A stretch of DNA of 64,000 nt from Paraburkholderia sp. BCC1886 (GTDB taxonomy: Bacteria; Pseudomonadota; Gammaproteobacteria; Burkholderiales; Burkholderiaceae), in NCBI RefSeq assembly GCF_900996245.1, contig NZ_CAAJGK010000063.1, positions 248,001 to 312,000 on the forward strand, read 5' to 3'. Of the stretch, positions 45,781 to 53,646 are shown piece by piece. A program made the translations under genes and the position numbers. The notes under the pieces are model-generated. The model was given only the letters and a program-made list of their open reading frames with translations. It was not told where the DNA came from and ran no database searches. Each line of letters opens with the position of its first letter. The stretch's first letter is position 1.

Positions 45781-46044
45781 ATGCTTAACTTGGTTAAGTT
45801 TGCATCGACATGCGCCGCGCTCTATTCGGCGTGGTTGTGGTATCTATCAAGCAAGGTTGAGATCGTCCCGACTTGGGCGAAGCATGGCGGCATTGAGCCA
45901 CCGGCCGCAGGATCGGCGTCCGATACCGGCTGGATCGTCGGAATTCTTGAAGCAAGCGCCGACGCGGCGAAGCAGAACAAACGAGCGGCACTGTGGACTG
46001 CGGCGTCAATCGTTCCTAGCGTAGCTGCAACGTGGATTTCATGA
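45781..46044 (+). CDS. small membrane-associated protein
   Basis: An 87-residue protein with a hydrophobic N-terminus (MLNLVKFASTCAALYSAWLW) and a second moderately hydrophobic C-terminal stretch (ALWTAASIVPSVAATWI). Similar in size and topology to many small accessory membrane proteins. Starts 2 bases after the preceding small gene, with which it must be cotranscribed. Function unknown. Confidence 0.6.
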   Translation: MLNLVKFASTCAALYSAWLWYLSSKVEIVPTWAKHGGIEPPAAGSASDTGWIVGILEASADAAKQNKRAALWTAASIVPSVAATWIS

Positions 46045-46185
46045 TGCGGTTGCGATACGTCACACGACCGGGCAGCAGTTAGCATCGATACCCGCAGTAA
46101 GTGACGAATCGGCCGTCCTTTGCTCTCCGCCAACATCGATTTCAGCAAGTGAGTGCCCCAGCGCAGGGCGCACTGATGACAAACG

Positions 46186-46539
46186 TTACCAACAGTTCCA
46201 GCGACAAACCACGACCGGTTGAACGTAGACTGGCTGAACATAAACTGGTCGGCTTGCTTCCGCCGCTGCCGCATCCGCTGCTACTGCTGCCGCCCCTGCA
46301 AGAAGGCCGGAAGCTATAGCGTTCGCCGTCTGTGCACGCTGGGCGGAATCGGCTTGAGCAGCGCTTGCGGTCGTGTAATACATATTCATTTCGGCGTTGC
46401 ACTTATCGCCCCAACTCGTCGGATTAGCTTTCCTGCATTCCAAGAAGGTTTTCCGGTCTTCCTGTGCTTCTCGTTGCGCTTCGGTTGTGCAGCCCGCAAG
46501 CACCGCTGCCGCGAGAATTACGGCAATTAACTTTCTCAT
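46186..46539 (-). CDS. small lipoprotein
   Basis: A 117-residue protein with signal peptide and lipobox LAGC (MRKLIAVILAAAVLAGC). The mature part has a charged segment with two cysteines, an Ala-rich stretch (about 75-95) and a repeated VYVQPV near the C-terminus. Predicted membrane-anchored; no family recognised. Confidence 0.7.
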   Translation of the reverse strand: MRKLIAVILAAAVLAGCTTEAQREAQEDRKTFLECRKANPTSWGDKCNAEMNMYYTTASAAQADSAQRAQTANAIASGLLAGAAAVAADAAAAEASRPVYVQPVYVQPVVVCRWNCW

Positions 46540-46790
46540 ACCCGACCCCGGGTTGCTCTTTTAATGAGTCTCATAGGGACGGCCAGTCGCCGCCACAGCA
46601 TACTAACGACACAAATGCCGACTCCGCGCACCGGGGAATACCCTGTTAGCGGATCAGGCCACAAGGCACCGACGGGAATTGCAGATAAAAAATAGGCCGT
46701 CCCAAGATGGACAGACTGTCAAGCATACACAGGTAGATCAACGGCTTCCCGGACGCATGAAACACTTACATTCGCTGCTAAAAGCACACT

Positions 46791-47654
46791 TTAGATCGGC
46801 GGAATCCGTCTGGTTCGATCCTCTGCCTGTGAGACACGGTAATCCGTTACCAGCCACATGCCATTGTCAGTCGGCGCTTCTGGAAAGTTTGCTGGCGGCA
46901 GTTGAGAAAGGTCTAACAGCAACCGCGAAGACGCTGATATGACTGACGAGGAGTCGGTAAGTCTGCGAAGGTTGAACCGCTTACTTCGGTCGCCTTGCTC
47001 ATCCCACACGACCCAGAAACCAAATGGGAAAAACTTGAAAACGTGTCCGTATATCACCGCCCCATTCCCGCCAAAGAACCCCATCGCCGAATGCTTCATG
47101 ACGACCCGTCGTCGATGCGGATAGAACCAGTAGTAGACGCAAACCTCATCCGGCAAAGTTGCCGAAGGATCAAGCACATATGCCCTCAACGCGTCGTCTA
47201 GTGGGATAACACGATCCTTCTCCGTAACATCCGGGACCGCATTCGCCGCCAAGAGATGTCCAAGCATCGAGCGAAGGAAGCGGTTCGGCTGATAGTCGAA
47301 TAGCTGCGTTCGCGGCAAGGTAAGCCGACTAGCCGATGCCACTCGGAAATACGCCTCGACGCCGCGAACGGCGTCGCTCAACGCCGGATCGTACTCAGTT
47401 CCAAGCAGCGTGTTGTTGCATCGTCCACATATCGTTCGGAAATGCGATCCACCTTGAGACAGAACAGGCCGACCCGGCTTCTCCGAATTGTTCCCATAGA
47501 CGTGACTGATTACCGAGTCATTGATATTCCCGCAACCCTTGGGCGGAACGTGATCCTTTGTTAGCGGACCATGTGTCCGGCAGATCGCGCAGTACCCGAC
47601 GTTCGGCCCACGGTTCGTCAACCTTTCATTTATATTTTTTGAATAGTCCGCCAT
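46791..47654 (-). CDS. HNH-type zinc-binding putative endonuclease
   Basis: A 287-residue protein. The N-terminus has a treble-clef HNH-like site: C22 and C25 (GYCAICRTHG), D34 and H35 (LTKDHVPPKG), then C76 and C79 in TICGRCNN. Such sites cut DNA in phage, mobile and defence nucleases. The remaining 200 residues are beta-rich and unrecognised. It starts 19 bases after the broken membrane-protein gene on the same strand, which suggests an operon with it and the 188-residue gene. Confidence 0.75.
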   Translation of the reverse strand: MADYSKNINERLTNRGPNVGYCAICRTHGPLTKDHVPPKGCGNINDSVISHVYGNNSEKPGRPVLSQGGSHFRTICGRCNNTLLGTEYDPALSDAVRGVEAYFRVASASRLTLPRTQLFDYQPNRFLRSMLGHLLAANAVPDVTEKDRVIPLDDALRAYVLDPSATLPDEVCVYYWFYPHRRRVVMKHSAMGFFGGNGAVIYGHVFKFFPFGFWVVWDEQGDRSKRFNLRRLTDSSSVISASSRLLLDLSQLPPANFPEAPTDNGMWLVTDYRVSQAEDRTRRIPPI

Positions 47655-47673
47655 GTCGGATCGCCAGTGAAGT

Positions 47674-48512
47674 TCAGGTTCTCAGACCTACAATCGCTGC
47701 GCCACTGAGCATGGCTTCGGGCAACGGGGCGACCCTGAGTCGTCGTTCGCTGCCGTCGATCCATACGCGGCACGCAATATCTCTGCTGTCTGCGTCTTGC
47801 GGATGGATGCGAACATGAAGGATCGCCGGTCCGGGCATCCGACAGGTGTTGCCGCGCCAACCGGTACTGACAGAGCCGACCAAGCCGATATCTTCGTCGT
47901 CTGGATTCGGAGCTTCCCGAGAAAACTAGTAAGCAACAAACACCGCTTTCTTCTTCTTCGGCGGAAGGTCGAATTTCTCGACGAAGCGAGGACCAATTGA
48001 CCCGTCGTACAACGGGGCGTCCATAACATAAGCTGCGCAGTCCTTCAGATGCACGTCCGACCGGTTCTGCACGATGGCGGCCACACTGTAACCGCGCATT
48101 TTATTGTTGAACGTGAAGTCTGGCGGCCTTACATCGTCCGCGACCGTGAGGATAAGCGGCTGCATTCGACTGCGCGTTTTGGCAACCCGACCACCGCATA
48201 TACCGCTACGCCAATGACGAAACCGCCAACCGCCGCGACGACGTTGCTGGTGACTTGATCCGTAGCCATCTGTACACCGAACTTGACAAGAACAAAGCCG
48301 CCAAACCATCCGCCGAACAACGTGAGCCAACCGAATGTCTGCGAGAACGCGTCGCGAAACGTGTACCAAAGCCACCGGCGCAAGAACAATTGCCTTCGCT
48401 TCTTTTCCATACAGCTTTCCTCGACACCGTCAAAGAATAGTCGATGCATCCGCTGCGGCCACTGGTCGAGTTGCCGCAAACGCACAGCTATCTGCTGTAA
48501 CGCTTTAGCCAT
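47674..48512 (-). pseudogene. two-helix membrane protein gene broken by a frameshift and an in-frame TAG
   Basis: Three pieces together look like one protein of about 280 residues. The N-part (MAKALQQIAVRLRQL..., then two helices around FGWLTLFGGWFGGFVLV and VAAVGGFVIGVAVYAVVG) is in one frame to 48129. A shift near 48140-48180 leads into QPLILTVADDVRPPDF..., ending FVAY and TAG at 47926-47928. The same frame then continues FSREAPNPDDEDIGLVG to a TGA at 47674. The joined reading is what homologue-like continuity suggests; expected codon at the TAG is Trp. Alternatively the two frames are separate overlapping genes. Confidence 0.65.
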
Positions 48513-49054
48513 TCTGCCGTCTTCGGCGCTAACCAACGGTCGTGATCCACGATGCGCTGGATCTGGTCGAGCAAGTCACTCAACCGCACGATTGCATACG
48601 CAGCATAATCCCAGCCAAGTGGCCCGACCTTCACTTGGTTCGCGTCTCGCTCGTCGTGGGACATAAGGAAAAGGGCGTCGGCCCCATGAATCCGCTTAGC
48701 CGCCCAGTGGGCCAGAAGATTGCGAAACTGCCGGCGAATCTCCAAGTCCTGAAGACGCGCAAGAGTGTCAGGAATATTCTCAGTGGCCGGGTTCATTTTC
48801 TCCACCGCTGCCGTAGTCAAGAGCACTAAGTCAGCGGGAAGAATTCGCTTTTTCGGTGGAATTAAACCAGCGAGGATGAGCACCGATAATGCTCGGCGCA
48901 AATTGAATTCGACGACATTGAATGTCTGTATAAACTTAGCAATCAGCGCTAGATCGTTGGCTTGCAACTCCTCCAAACGACTCATCGGATTATCGCCCAA
49001 TGACGCTTCGATGGATTTAAGCGTCTCGTTTTCATAAGGCGGTGGCAATGTCAT
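48488..49054 (-). CDS. uncharacterised island protein
   Basis: A 188-residue, mainly alpha-helical soluble protein (MTLPPPYENETLKSIEASLG; later FNVVEFNLRRALSVLILAGL and RQFRNLLAHWAAKRI). RNLLAHW-type motifs occur in helical HEPN-like and abortive-infection proteins, but the HEPN R-x4-6-H pattern (RRQFRNLLAHW) is only suggestive. Its end overlaps the start of the broken membrane-protein gene, indicating coupled translation. Confidence 0.6.
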   Translation of the reverse strand: MTLPPPYENETLKSIEASLGDNPMSRLEELQANDLALIAKFIQTFNVVEFNLRRALSVLILAGLIPPKKRILPADLVLLTTAAVEKMNPATENIPDTLARLQDLEIRRQFRNLLAHWAAKRIHGADALFLMSHDERDANQVKVGPLGWDYAAYAIVRLSDLLDQIQRIVDHDRWLAPKTAEWLKRYSR

Positions 49055-49185
49055 TTGGAATTATCGGTTAGCAAATCTTTAACACCGCCATGGACGGTAC
49101 GCGGGTGTTTCTCCCAAATATAGGGAAGGAGTGTAACGTCCATCTGTCGGCGAAGCGTCGATTAACAATCAGAGTGGATTGCGGT

Positions 49186-50097
49186 TTACTTGATGCCGTA
49201 ATAGCTGCCAAGTGCATCAGCCAGTAGCTTCCCACCAGCCGCTATCCCGACTCTCCATGCGCCGCCGATTGCCTTTTGGGACATTTTCCCCATCCAAGCT
49301 TTCACCTTCGGACCGAACTGCTTCGTCTCGGCTACGGCATTCGGATCGTCATCACCAACGGCGGCTTCCAATTCCGCTATCTCGGCTTCGCTGACGCCAG
49401 TCGCCTTAAACGCTTTCGTCAACGCGGTAAGATCGCCCTTACTCACTGTGTTTGTGATCGTGGTCGTGTTCTCGTTCCCGAATACGAACGTTGCGTTGTC
49501 GCCGAAAACCGCAGATGTGAACATCCCCGGAGCGTCGATACCCTTCGCTGCTTCCTTCATCTTGTCGTCCGTCACGTCACCAAGCTCCCCTTGCAGATTT
49601 AGCGCGAAATCCAGTAACCGCGACCGAACTTCGATCAGCACATGCAAAATCTGCGTGGGCTCAAACTGGACCCACGCCCGCTCTATATGAAAACTTGGTT
49701 CAATCCCACCCTTGGCGAGAAGCGCATAGAACTCTGGCTGGATGGGTCTCATCAGGGAATCCGTTCCCTTCGACAGTTGCTCCAACACCTGAACTGATTG
49801 ACGTATTTTCTCGATACGGAATTTCTCCCGCATTTTTTTATCAAGATGCGCCGTTGGCAACTGTGTCGCTGGGTGCCGCCAAGCAATGTTAGAAACGTCA
49901 CCGTGAAGACGTATTGGGATGACTCGATAGTCCGGTACCGACCGATCCTTCGGGTAGCCATTGAGTTCGTCATTCACCCAACCAGCCAGCTCCTTGTGGC
50001 CGATCCGATGCATCAGCACTTTCGTTTTAAGAAGCGCATCCGTCAATGAACCACCTTTGTCGCTCAGAAGGTTGACGATCTCTTCGAGTAATCGCAT
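49186..50097 (-). CDS. AbiTii-domain protein (putative abortive infection)
   Basis: A 303-residue protein. Residues 1-190 match my memory of the AbiTii domain: LLEEIVNLLSDKGGSLTDAL, then HKELAGWVNDELNGYP and VPDYRVIPIR. AbiTii is named after a lactococcal abortive-infection protein; its mechanism is poorly known. The middle contains an Asn/Thr-rich beta-like stretch (FVFGNENTTTITNT), and the C-terminus has a short hydrophobic helix (IGGAWRVGIAAGGKLLADAL). It is the last gene before attR and probably has its own promoter. Confidence 0.8.
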   Translation of the reverse strand: MRLLEEIVNLLSDKGGSLTDALLKTKVLMHRIGHKELAGWVNDELNGYPKDRSVPDYRVIPIRLHGDVSNIAWRHPATQLPTAHLDKKMREKFRIEKIRQSVQVLEQLSKGTDSLMRPIQPEFYALLAKGGIEPSFHIERAWVQFEPTQILHVLIEVRSRLLDFALNLQGELGDVTDDKMKEAAKGIDAPGMFTSAVFGDNATFVFGNENTTTITNTVSKGDLTALTKAFKATGVSEAEIAELEAAVGDDDPNAVAETKQFGPKVKAWMGKMSQKAIGGAWRVGIAAGGKLLADALGSYYGIK

Positions 50098-50425
50098 TTA
50101 CCGCCCTGCCGTAACAAGATAGGAAATATTACCGGAAAGATACGAAGAAAGAGAGCATTGCCGCCTTAATTTGTGGCAGTGGTTCCGTGACACACCGGTA
50201 ATGAGATCGGAGCAATCTTGGTGCAGCATGTCACTCGATGCATGTTCATGCGTGGCTGCATCGCGTAAATCTATTGGCTGGCGTTAGGACCGCGCATTGG
50301 ACTGTTCCAATTGTTCTCCAACGCCGCTCCACTTAACCAATTGGATGGGTCAAGATCGAATGGATATCGCAGGATAAGTCATTGTTTTATAAGACCGACA
50401 CACAGGACGCCGAACGGCATCCAGA

Positions 50426-50518
50426 ATGTGCAAAGCGGTGGATCGAGGGATGACGATTACCGATGTGAAGGTGCTGGAAAAGCACGGGGGGAAGTCGGGG
50501 GATTGGGTGGCGGGGGGT
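50426..50518 (+). repeat. attR: second 93-bp copy of the moaC 3' end
   Basis: Identical to 40463-40555. Beyond it the reading frame continues for three codons (GAT ATC GGT) to a TGA at 50528-50530, so the copy keeps an alternative moaC C-terminus, WVAGGDIG. This is either the displaced original end of moaC or the element's own. Confidence 0.95.
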
Positions 50519-50609
50519 GATATCGGTTGATGACCCAAATCTGATGTTGTTCTGACGCATCCTCAGATCGGAGCCGCGAACTAATTCAAGATGTGACCGC
50601 CTCTTGACA

Positions 50610-50625
50610 CTGTGTTTATACCCAG
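50610..50625 (+). promoter_or_regulatory. candidate LexA (SOS) box in the ImmA promoter
   Basis: CTGTGTTTATACCCAG fits CTG-N10-CAG. It follows a TTGACA (50604-50609) and lies 33 bases before the start codon, where LexA would block transcription. Its half-sites are less symmetrical than those of the recA box in this window. Confidence 0.6.
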
Positions 50626-50657
50626 TGGTACTCTCAGCACCTGATCAAGGAGAAGCC

Positions 50658-51173
50658 ATGTCATACATGAATACATCTCCGGGTGCATGGCAATCGTCCG
50701 ACGCTCCCGAACGCGTTGCGCAGTCCTTCCTCTCTCAATACTGGGATCAGCAGTTGCCCGTCGATCCTGTCGCCATCGCCAAAGCCGCAGGGGTTCGTGT
50801 GTACACAAACCCCGAGATGGATCGCTACGCCGGCTGGTTTTATGAAGATGAGCAGACTGGAAAGCCAACCATCGAATTCAACAGTAACGATCCATTAATG
50901 CGCCAGCGTTTCACCGTTGCCCACGAGTTGGCGCACTACGCATTGCGGCACGGCGCGCGTCCACGTGACTCGGTGCAAGCGTTCTCTCTTGCAAACTATG
51001 ATCCGGTCGAGGCAGAGGCGAACAAGTTTGCTACGGAATTATTAATGCCGTCTGCCGTCGTGAATGGCTTGATCCGTATTCGCAATGTCACTGATCCGGA
51101 GGTGCTGGCCAGCATGTTCAATACTTCGGCTGTCGCTATGAAGTACCGCCTGAAGAAATTGGGATGGGTCTAA
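50658..51173 (+). CDS. ImmA/IrrE-family metallo-endopeptidase
   Basis: A 171-residue protein with the zinc site HELAHYALRH (H89, E90, H93) and a later acidic EAEANKFATELLMP that holds the third ligand. The N-terminal PVDPVAIAKAAGVRVY is typical of the family. These peptidases cleave transcriptional repressors, as ImmA does for ICEBs1 ImmR. An AAGGAG ribosome binding site fixes the start. No HTH repressor gene is visible beside it, and it lies just outside the right island repeat. It overlaps the next gene by 10 bases. Confidence 0.9.
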   Translation: MSYMNTSPGAWQSSDAPERVAQSFLSQYWDQQLPVDPVAIAKAAGVRVYTNPEMDRYAGWFYEDEQTGKPTIEFNSNDPLMRQRFTVAHELAHYALRHGARPRDSVQAFSLANYDPVEAEANKFATELLMPSAVVNGLIRIRNVTDPEVLASMFNTSAVAMKYRLKKLGWV

Positions 51174-51634
51174 CGCACTCTAATCGCAGCGCTAAACAGG
51201 AAGTCTCAACTCTTCCTACCGAGCCGCACGTCAACCGTAACGAATTATCGAACGGACTCACCGCCGACATACCAGGATTGCTGCAGGAGGACATTAAAGA
51301 CCGGAGACGCGTTCGAGCCTTCCAGACTGTTGCGTTTTATGGTGCTTGTACGCTGATCTTTTTCGTCTTCTGTGCCATGTTCCACTGGGTAAATCTGGTG
51401 GGTACGCATATATGGGAGGTCGATGTCACCACGAACTACCGAGCCTCTCTATTTGTCGTCCCAACCGTCGTGTTGGCTACTTTGGGTGCGTTACTCACGC
51501 TTGCTTTGCTTAAGTTTGCTTTCAGGTCGAATGACAAAAAAGACGATGAGCCCTATCCAGTTTCGCTGATGCAAGCGCTTGGCAGCCAGGCGCTCGAAGT
51601 TCTCAACAGTTACCTGAGCAAGAAGCGGGATTAG
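51164..51634 (+). CDS. two-helix membrane protein coupled to the ImmA/IrrE peptidase
   Basis: A 156-residue protein: a hydrophilic N-terminus to about residue 50, helix 1 (TVAFYGACTLIFFVFCAMF), an extracytoplasmic loop with EVDVTTNYRASLF, helix 2 (VVPTVVLATLGALLTLALL) and a cytoplasmic tail. Its start lies inside the peptidase gene, so the two are translationally coupled. No family recognised. It may be a membrane effector or anchor regulated by the peptidase; inference only. Confidence 0.75.
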   Translation: MGLTHSNRSAKQEVSTLPTEPHVNRNELSNGLTADIPGLLQEDIKDRRRVRAFQTVAFYGACTLIFFVFCAMFHWVNLVGTHIWEVDVTTNYRASLFVVPTVVLATLGALLTLALLKFAFRSNDKKDDEPYPVSLMQALGSQALEVLNSYLSKKRD

Positions 51635-51691
51635 CTCAATCTACATTGGCATTGATTCGCCCCATTGAGCGGCTCTGCCTTCAGGCCCACC

Positions 51692-53476
51692 TCAATCCTC
51701 ATCACTATCGTCATCGTCATTGACGTCTTTTGGCGGCGTCCCGTAACGCTTCACCAACTCCGCCTTGAACCCCGCCAGCGTCTTCTGCTCGTCGCAAAGC
51801 TGATACAGATAGCCCAACTGCGACGGCCAGTCCTTGAGTTCCTCGGCAAAAATCTTCAGTCGTGCAACCGTATCGAACGCGCCTGCCGTGTCGCCGTTCA
51901 ATGCCTGCAACACCGCATATCGACGCAGCACGGTCTCGCCCGGCAGCAGCGCTAACGCCTGTTTATGCATCGCGAGCTTGTGCTGCAGATCCATCGAATT
52001 CATCGGCAACAGCGTCGCCATTCCATACTCGCCCCACGCCTGAAACAGAAACGAGGGATCGGCCCGATACTGCTCGGCCGGACGCGAACCGTAATACAGC
52101 ACCTCGGCACGCGCGTAATCGCGATACACGGGATACAGCGCGGCCAGACCGCCGAACACCACCACCGCGAACGCGCCAAACGATACCCGCCCCGGAATGA
52201 CACGCAGCGGTCGCGTTTCCAGCAAGCCGAATACGAACATTGCCGGCAGCAGGAAGAACATGTACTGCTGCGGATATTCGACGAGCGCATGCATGGTCAG
52301 CACGCCGATCAACGCAATGCCGAACACGCGCGCAGCCGTATGCGGAGCGCGCACCACACGCACGAGCCACGCAGCGAGCCCGAGCAACACGATGGCCACG
52401 CCGACCACGCCGGTCTTCGCCAGCAGATCGATGAAAATGTCGTGCGAGTTATTGGCGATCTCCACGCCACCCAGCGCCTTCACGAATTCGAACTGATAGC
52501 TCGGAAATTCGCCCCAGCCGACACCCAGCAGCGGATGCGTCTTGAACATCGTCCAGCCGTATTTCCACAGTGCGAGACGTGGAGCAATCTGCCCCGCGTC
52601 CTGAAAGCGCTCGGCTGCCGATTGCCCGAGCTCGAGGTGATACCGCACGTTGGCCCAGCGGATCAGCGCATTGACGACGAAGAACAGCACCGCCAGCACG
52701 ATGGGCACGAGCCACTCGCGATGACTGCGCCGCAGTTGCACCTGCTGACGGGTTTGCGCGAACGCCATCCAGAACCCGGCGACCACGATCACGCCCATCT
52801 GCAGCCAGGGTCCGCGCGAGACGGTCAGCGCGAGTCCGACCGCGAAGATGGTCGACACCAGGAACCAGATGCTGAGCGCGATGCGGCGCGTCTGCACGAG
52901 ATACAACGCTCCGGCCATCGCGAACGCAATGTAGGTGGCCAGGTGGTTGGCCTGCGCCATGTTGCCGAACGGCCGGCGCTCGGTGGTCACGTTATAGGCG
53001 ACCACGAACGGCGACACGCGCACCTCGAGGTGAAACAGCTGGATCACCTGGCAGAACACCGCGAACAGCCCCCCGACGATCAACGCACCCGCCGCCCAGC
53101 GCAGCGCCGCTTCATCGAGCTTCATGCGTTTGAAGCCGAAGCCGGCGTGCGTGGCCATCCATGCCGCGAGCAGGTAACCGCCGCCGAGCCAGTTCATCGA
53201 CGGTTGCGTCACCGGCAACACCACCGACTGCGCCACCAGCAACAAGCCGAACAGCAGAGGCACCAGCGCGACCGTCGGCGTGGCGAACGATGCGCGCGGA
53301 CGCGCACTCGCGACCAGCAGCACGACGCCCGCGCCCATCAGCAGATACAGCGTGAGCGCGGTGAACTCGGCATAAAACGTCGGAATCGGATACGTATGGT
53401 TGACGACCGCATAAGGCAGCACCAACGCAAGAGCCAACAGGATAAAAGACAGATAACGCGCGAAAGGGGTGGGCAT
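51692..53476 (-). CDS. pglL: PglL-type O-oligosaccharyltransferase / O-antigen ligase family protein
   Basis: A 594-residue membrane protein with about 12 helices followed by a soluble C-terminal part with an acidic end (DVNDDDDSDED). The periplasmic loop has LLGVGWGEFPSYQF and NNSHDIFIDLLAKTG, the latter close to the HNxxLxxxxExG block of Wzy_C ligases. Start at MPTPFARYL. PglL transfers lipid-linked glycans onto serine of pilins and other exported proteins. A pilin gene sits directly upstream on the same strand, supporting this over LPS ligase. Confidence 0.9.
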   Translation of the reverse strand: MPTPFARYLSFILLALALVLPYAVVNHTYPIPTFYAEFTALTLYLLMGAGVVLLVASARPRASFATPTVALVPLLFGLLLVAQSVVLPVTQPSMNWLGGGYLLAAWMATHAGFGFKRMKLDEAALRWAAGALIVGGLFAVFCQVIQLFHLEVRVSPFVVAYNVTTERRPFGNMAQANHLATYIAFAMAGALYLVQTRRIALSIWFLVSTIFAVGLALTVSRGPWLQMGVIVVAGFWMAFAQTRQQVQLRRSHREWLVPIVLAVLFFVVNALIRWANVRYHLELGQSAAERFQDAGQIAPRLALWKYGWTMFKTHPLLGVGWGEFPSYQFEFVKALGGVEIANNSHDIFIDLLAKTGVVGVAIVLLGLAAWLVRVVRAPHTAARVFGIALIGVLTMHALVEYPQQYMFFLLPAMFVFGLLETRPLRVIPGRVSFGAFAVVVFGGLAALYPVYRDYARAEVLYYGSRPAEQYRADPSFLFQAWGEYGMATLLPMNSMDLQHKLAMHKQALALLPGETVLRRYAVLQALNGDTAGAFDTVARLKIFAEELKDWPSQLGYLYQLCDEQKTLAGFKAELVKRYGTPPKDVNDDDDSDED

Positions 53477-53646
53477 CGAGGAACCGGTGGGCGTCAGCAA
53501 CCGGCGCACTATACAAAAAAATCCTCCCGCTGTGCGCCGGCCAGCTAGAAATAACCCGGAAACGGCCCTCTACGTGCAGGCACCGTGCAGCCACTGCTGC
53601 GACATTTCCGCTCTACCCGCTCGCTCCGGTCATCTTGTCCGATGGC

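Larger units (their letters stand above)
40556..50518. mobile_element. genomic island integrated in moaC, with defence-like cargo
   Basis: Bounded by 93-bp direct repeats and carrying an integrase pseudogene at the left end. Visibly lower in GC than the flanks. Cargo in order: integrase remnant, secreted 88-residue protein, FRG protein, Mrr-type endonuclease, PD-(D/E)XK protein, two small membrane proteins, lipoprotein, HNH-type protein, broken membrane-protein gene, 188-residue protein, AbiTii-domain protein. No conjugation, replication or phage structural genes are present. Confidence 0.92.
50098..50657. other. intergenic region holding the right island end and the ImmA promoter
   Basis: 560 bases. 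50098-50425 is AT-rich island end with no credible gene; 50426-50518 is attR; 50519-50657 holds the promoter of the ImmA/IrrE gene with a LexA-like box. The open frames over attR are the moaC fragment only. Confidence 0.6.

Noticed and set aside
46679..46942. 87-codon plus-strand ORF at the end of the HNH-type gene
   Set aside because: Mostly antisense to the HNH-type gene, with no domain and no ribosome binding site.
40699..48512. Programmed TAG recoding in the island
   Set aside because: Both genes also carry frameshifts, and a point mutation explains each TAG; no recoding signal or suppressor tRNA is visible.
40584..50425. Imperfect ACCGGCGCTCAGGAC / ACCGACACACAGGAC match just inside both island ends as integrase arm sites
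   Set aside because: Only 12 of 15 bases agree and it occurs once at each end, so chance is a good explanation.
50311..50528. A separate small gene over attR
   Set aside because: The coding-like part is only the duplicated moaC 3' end; the upstream portion has no start signal or similarity.
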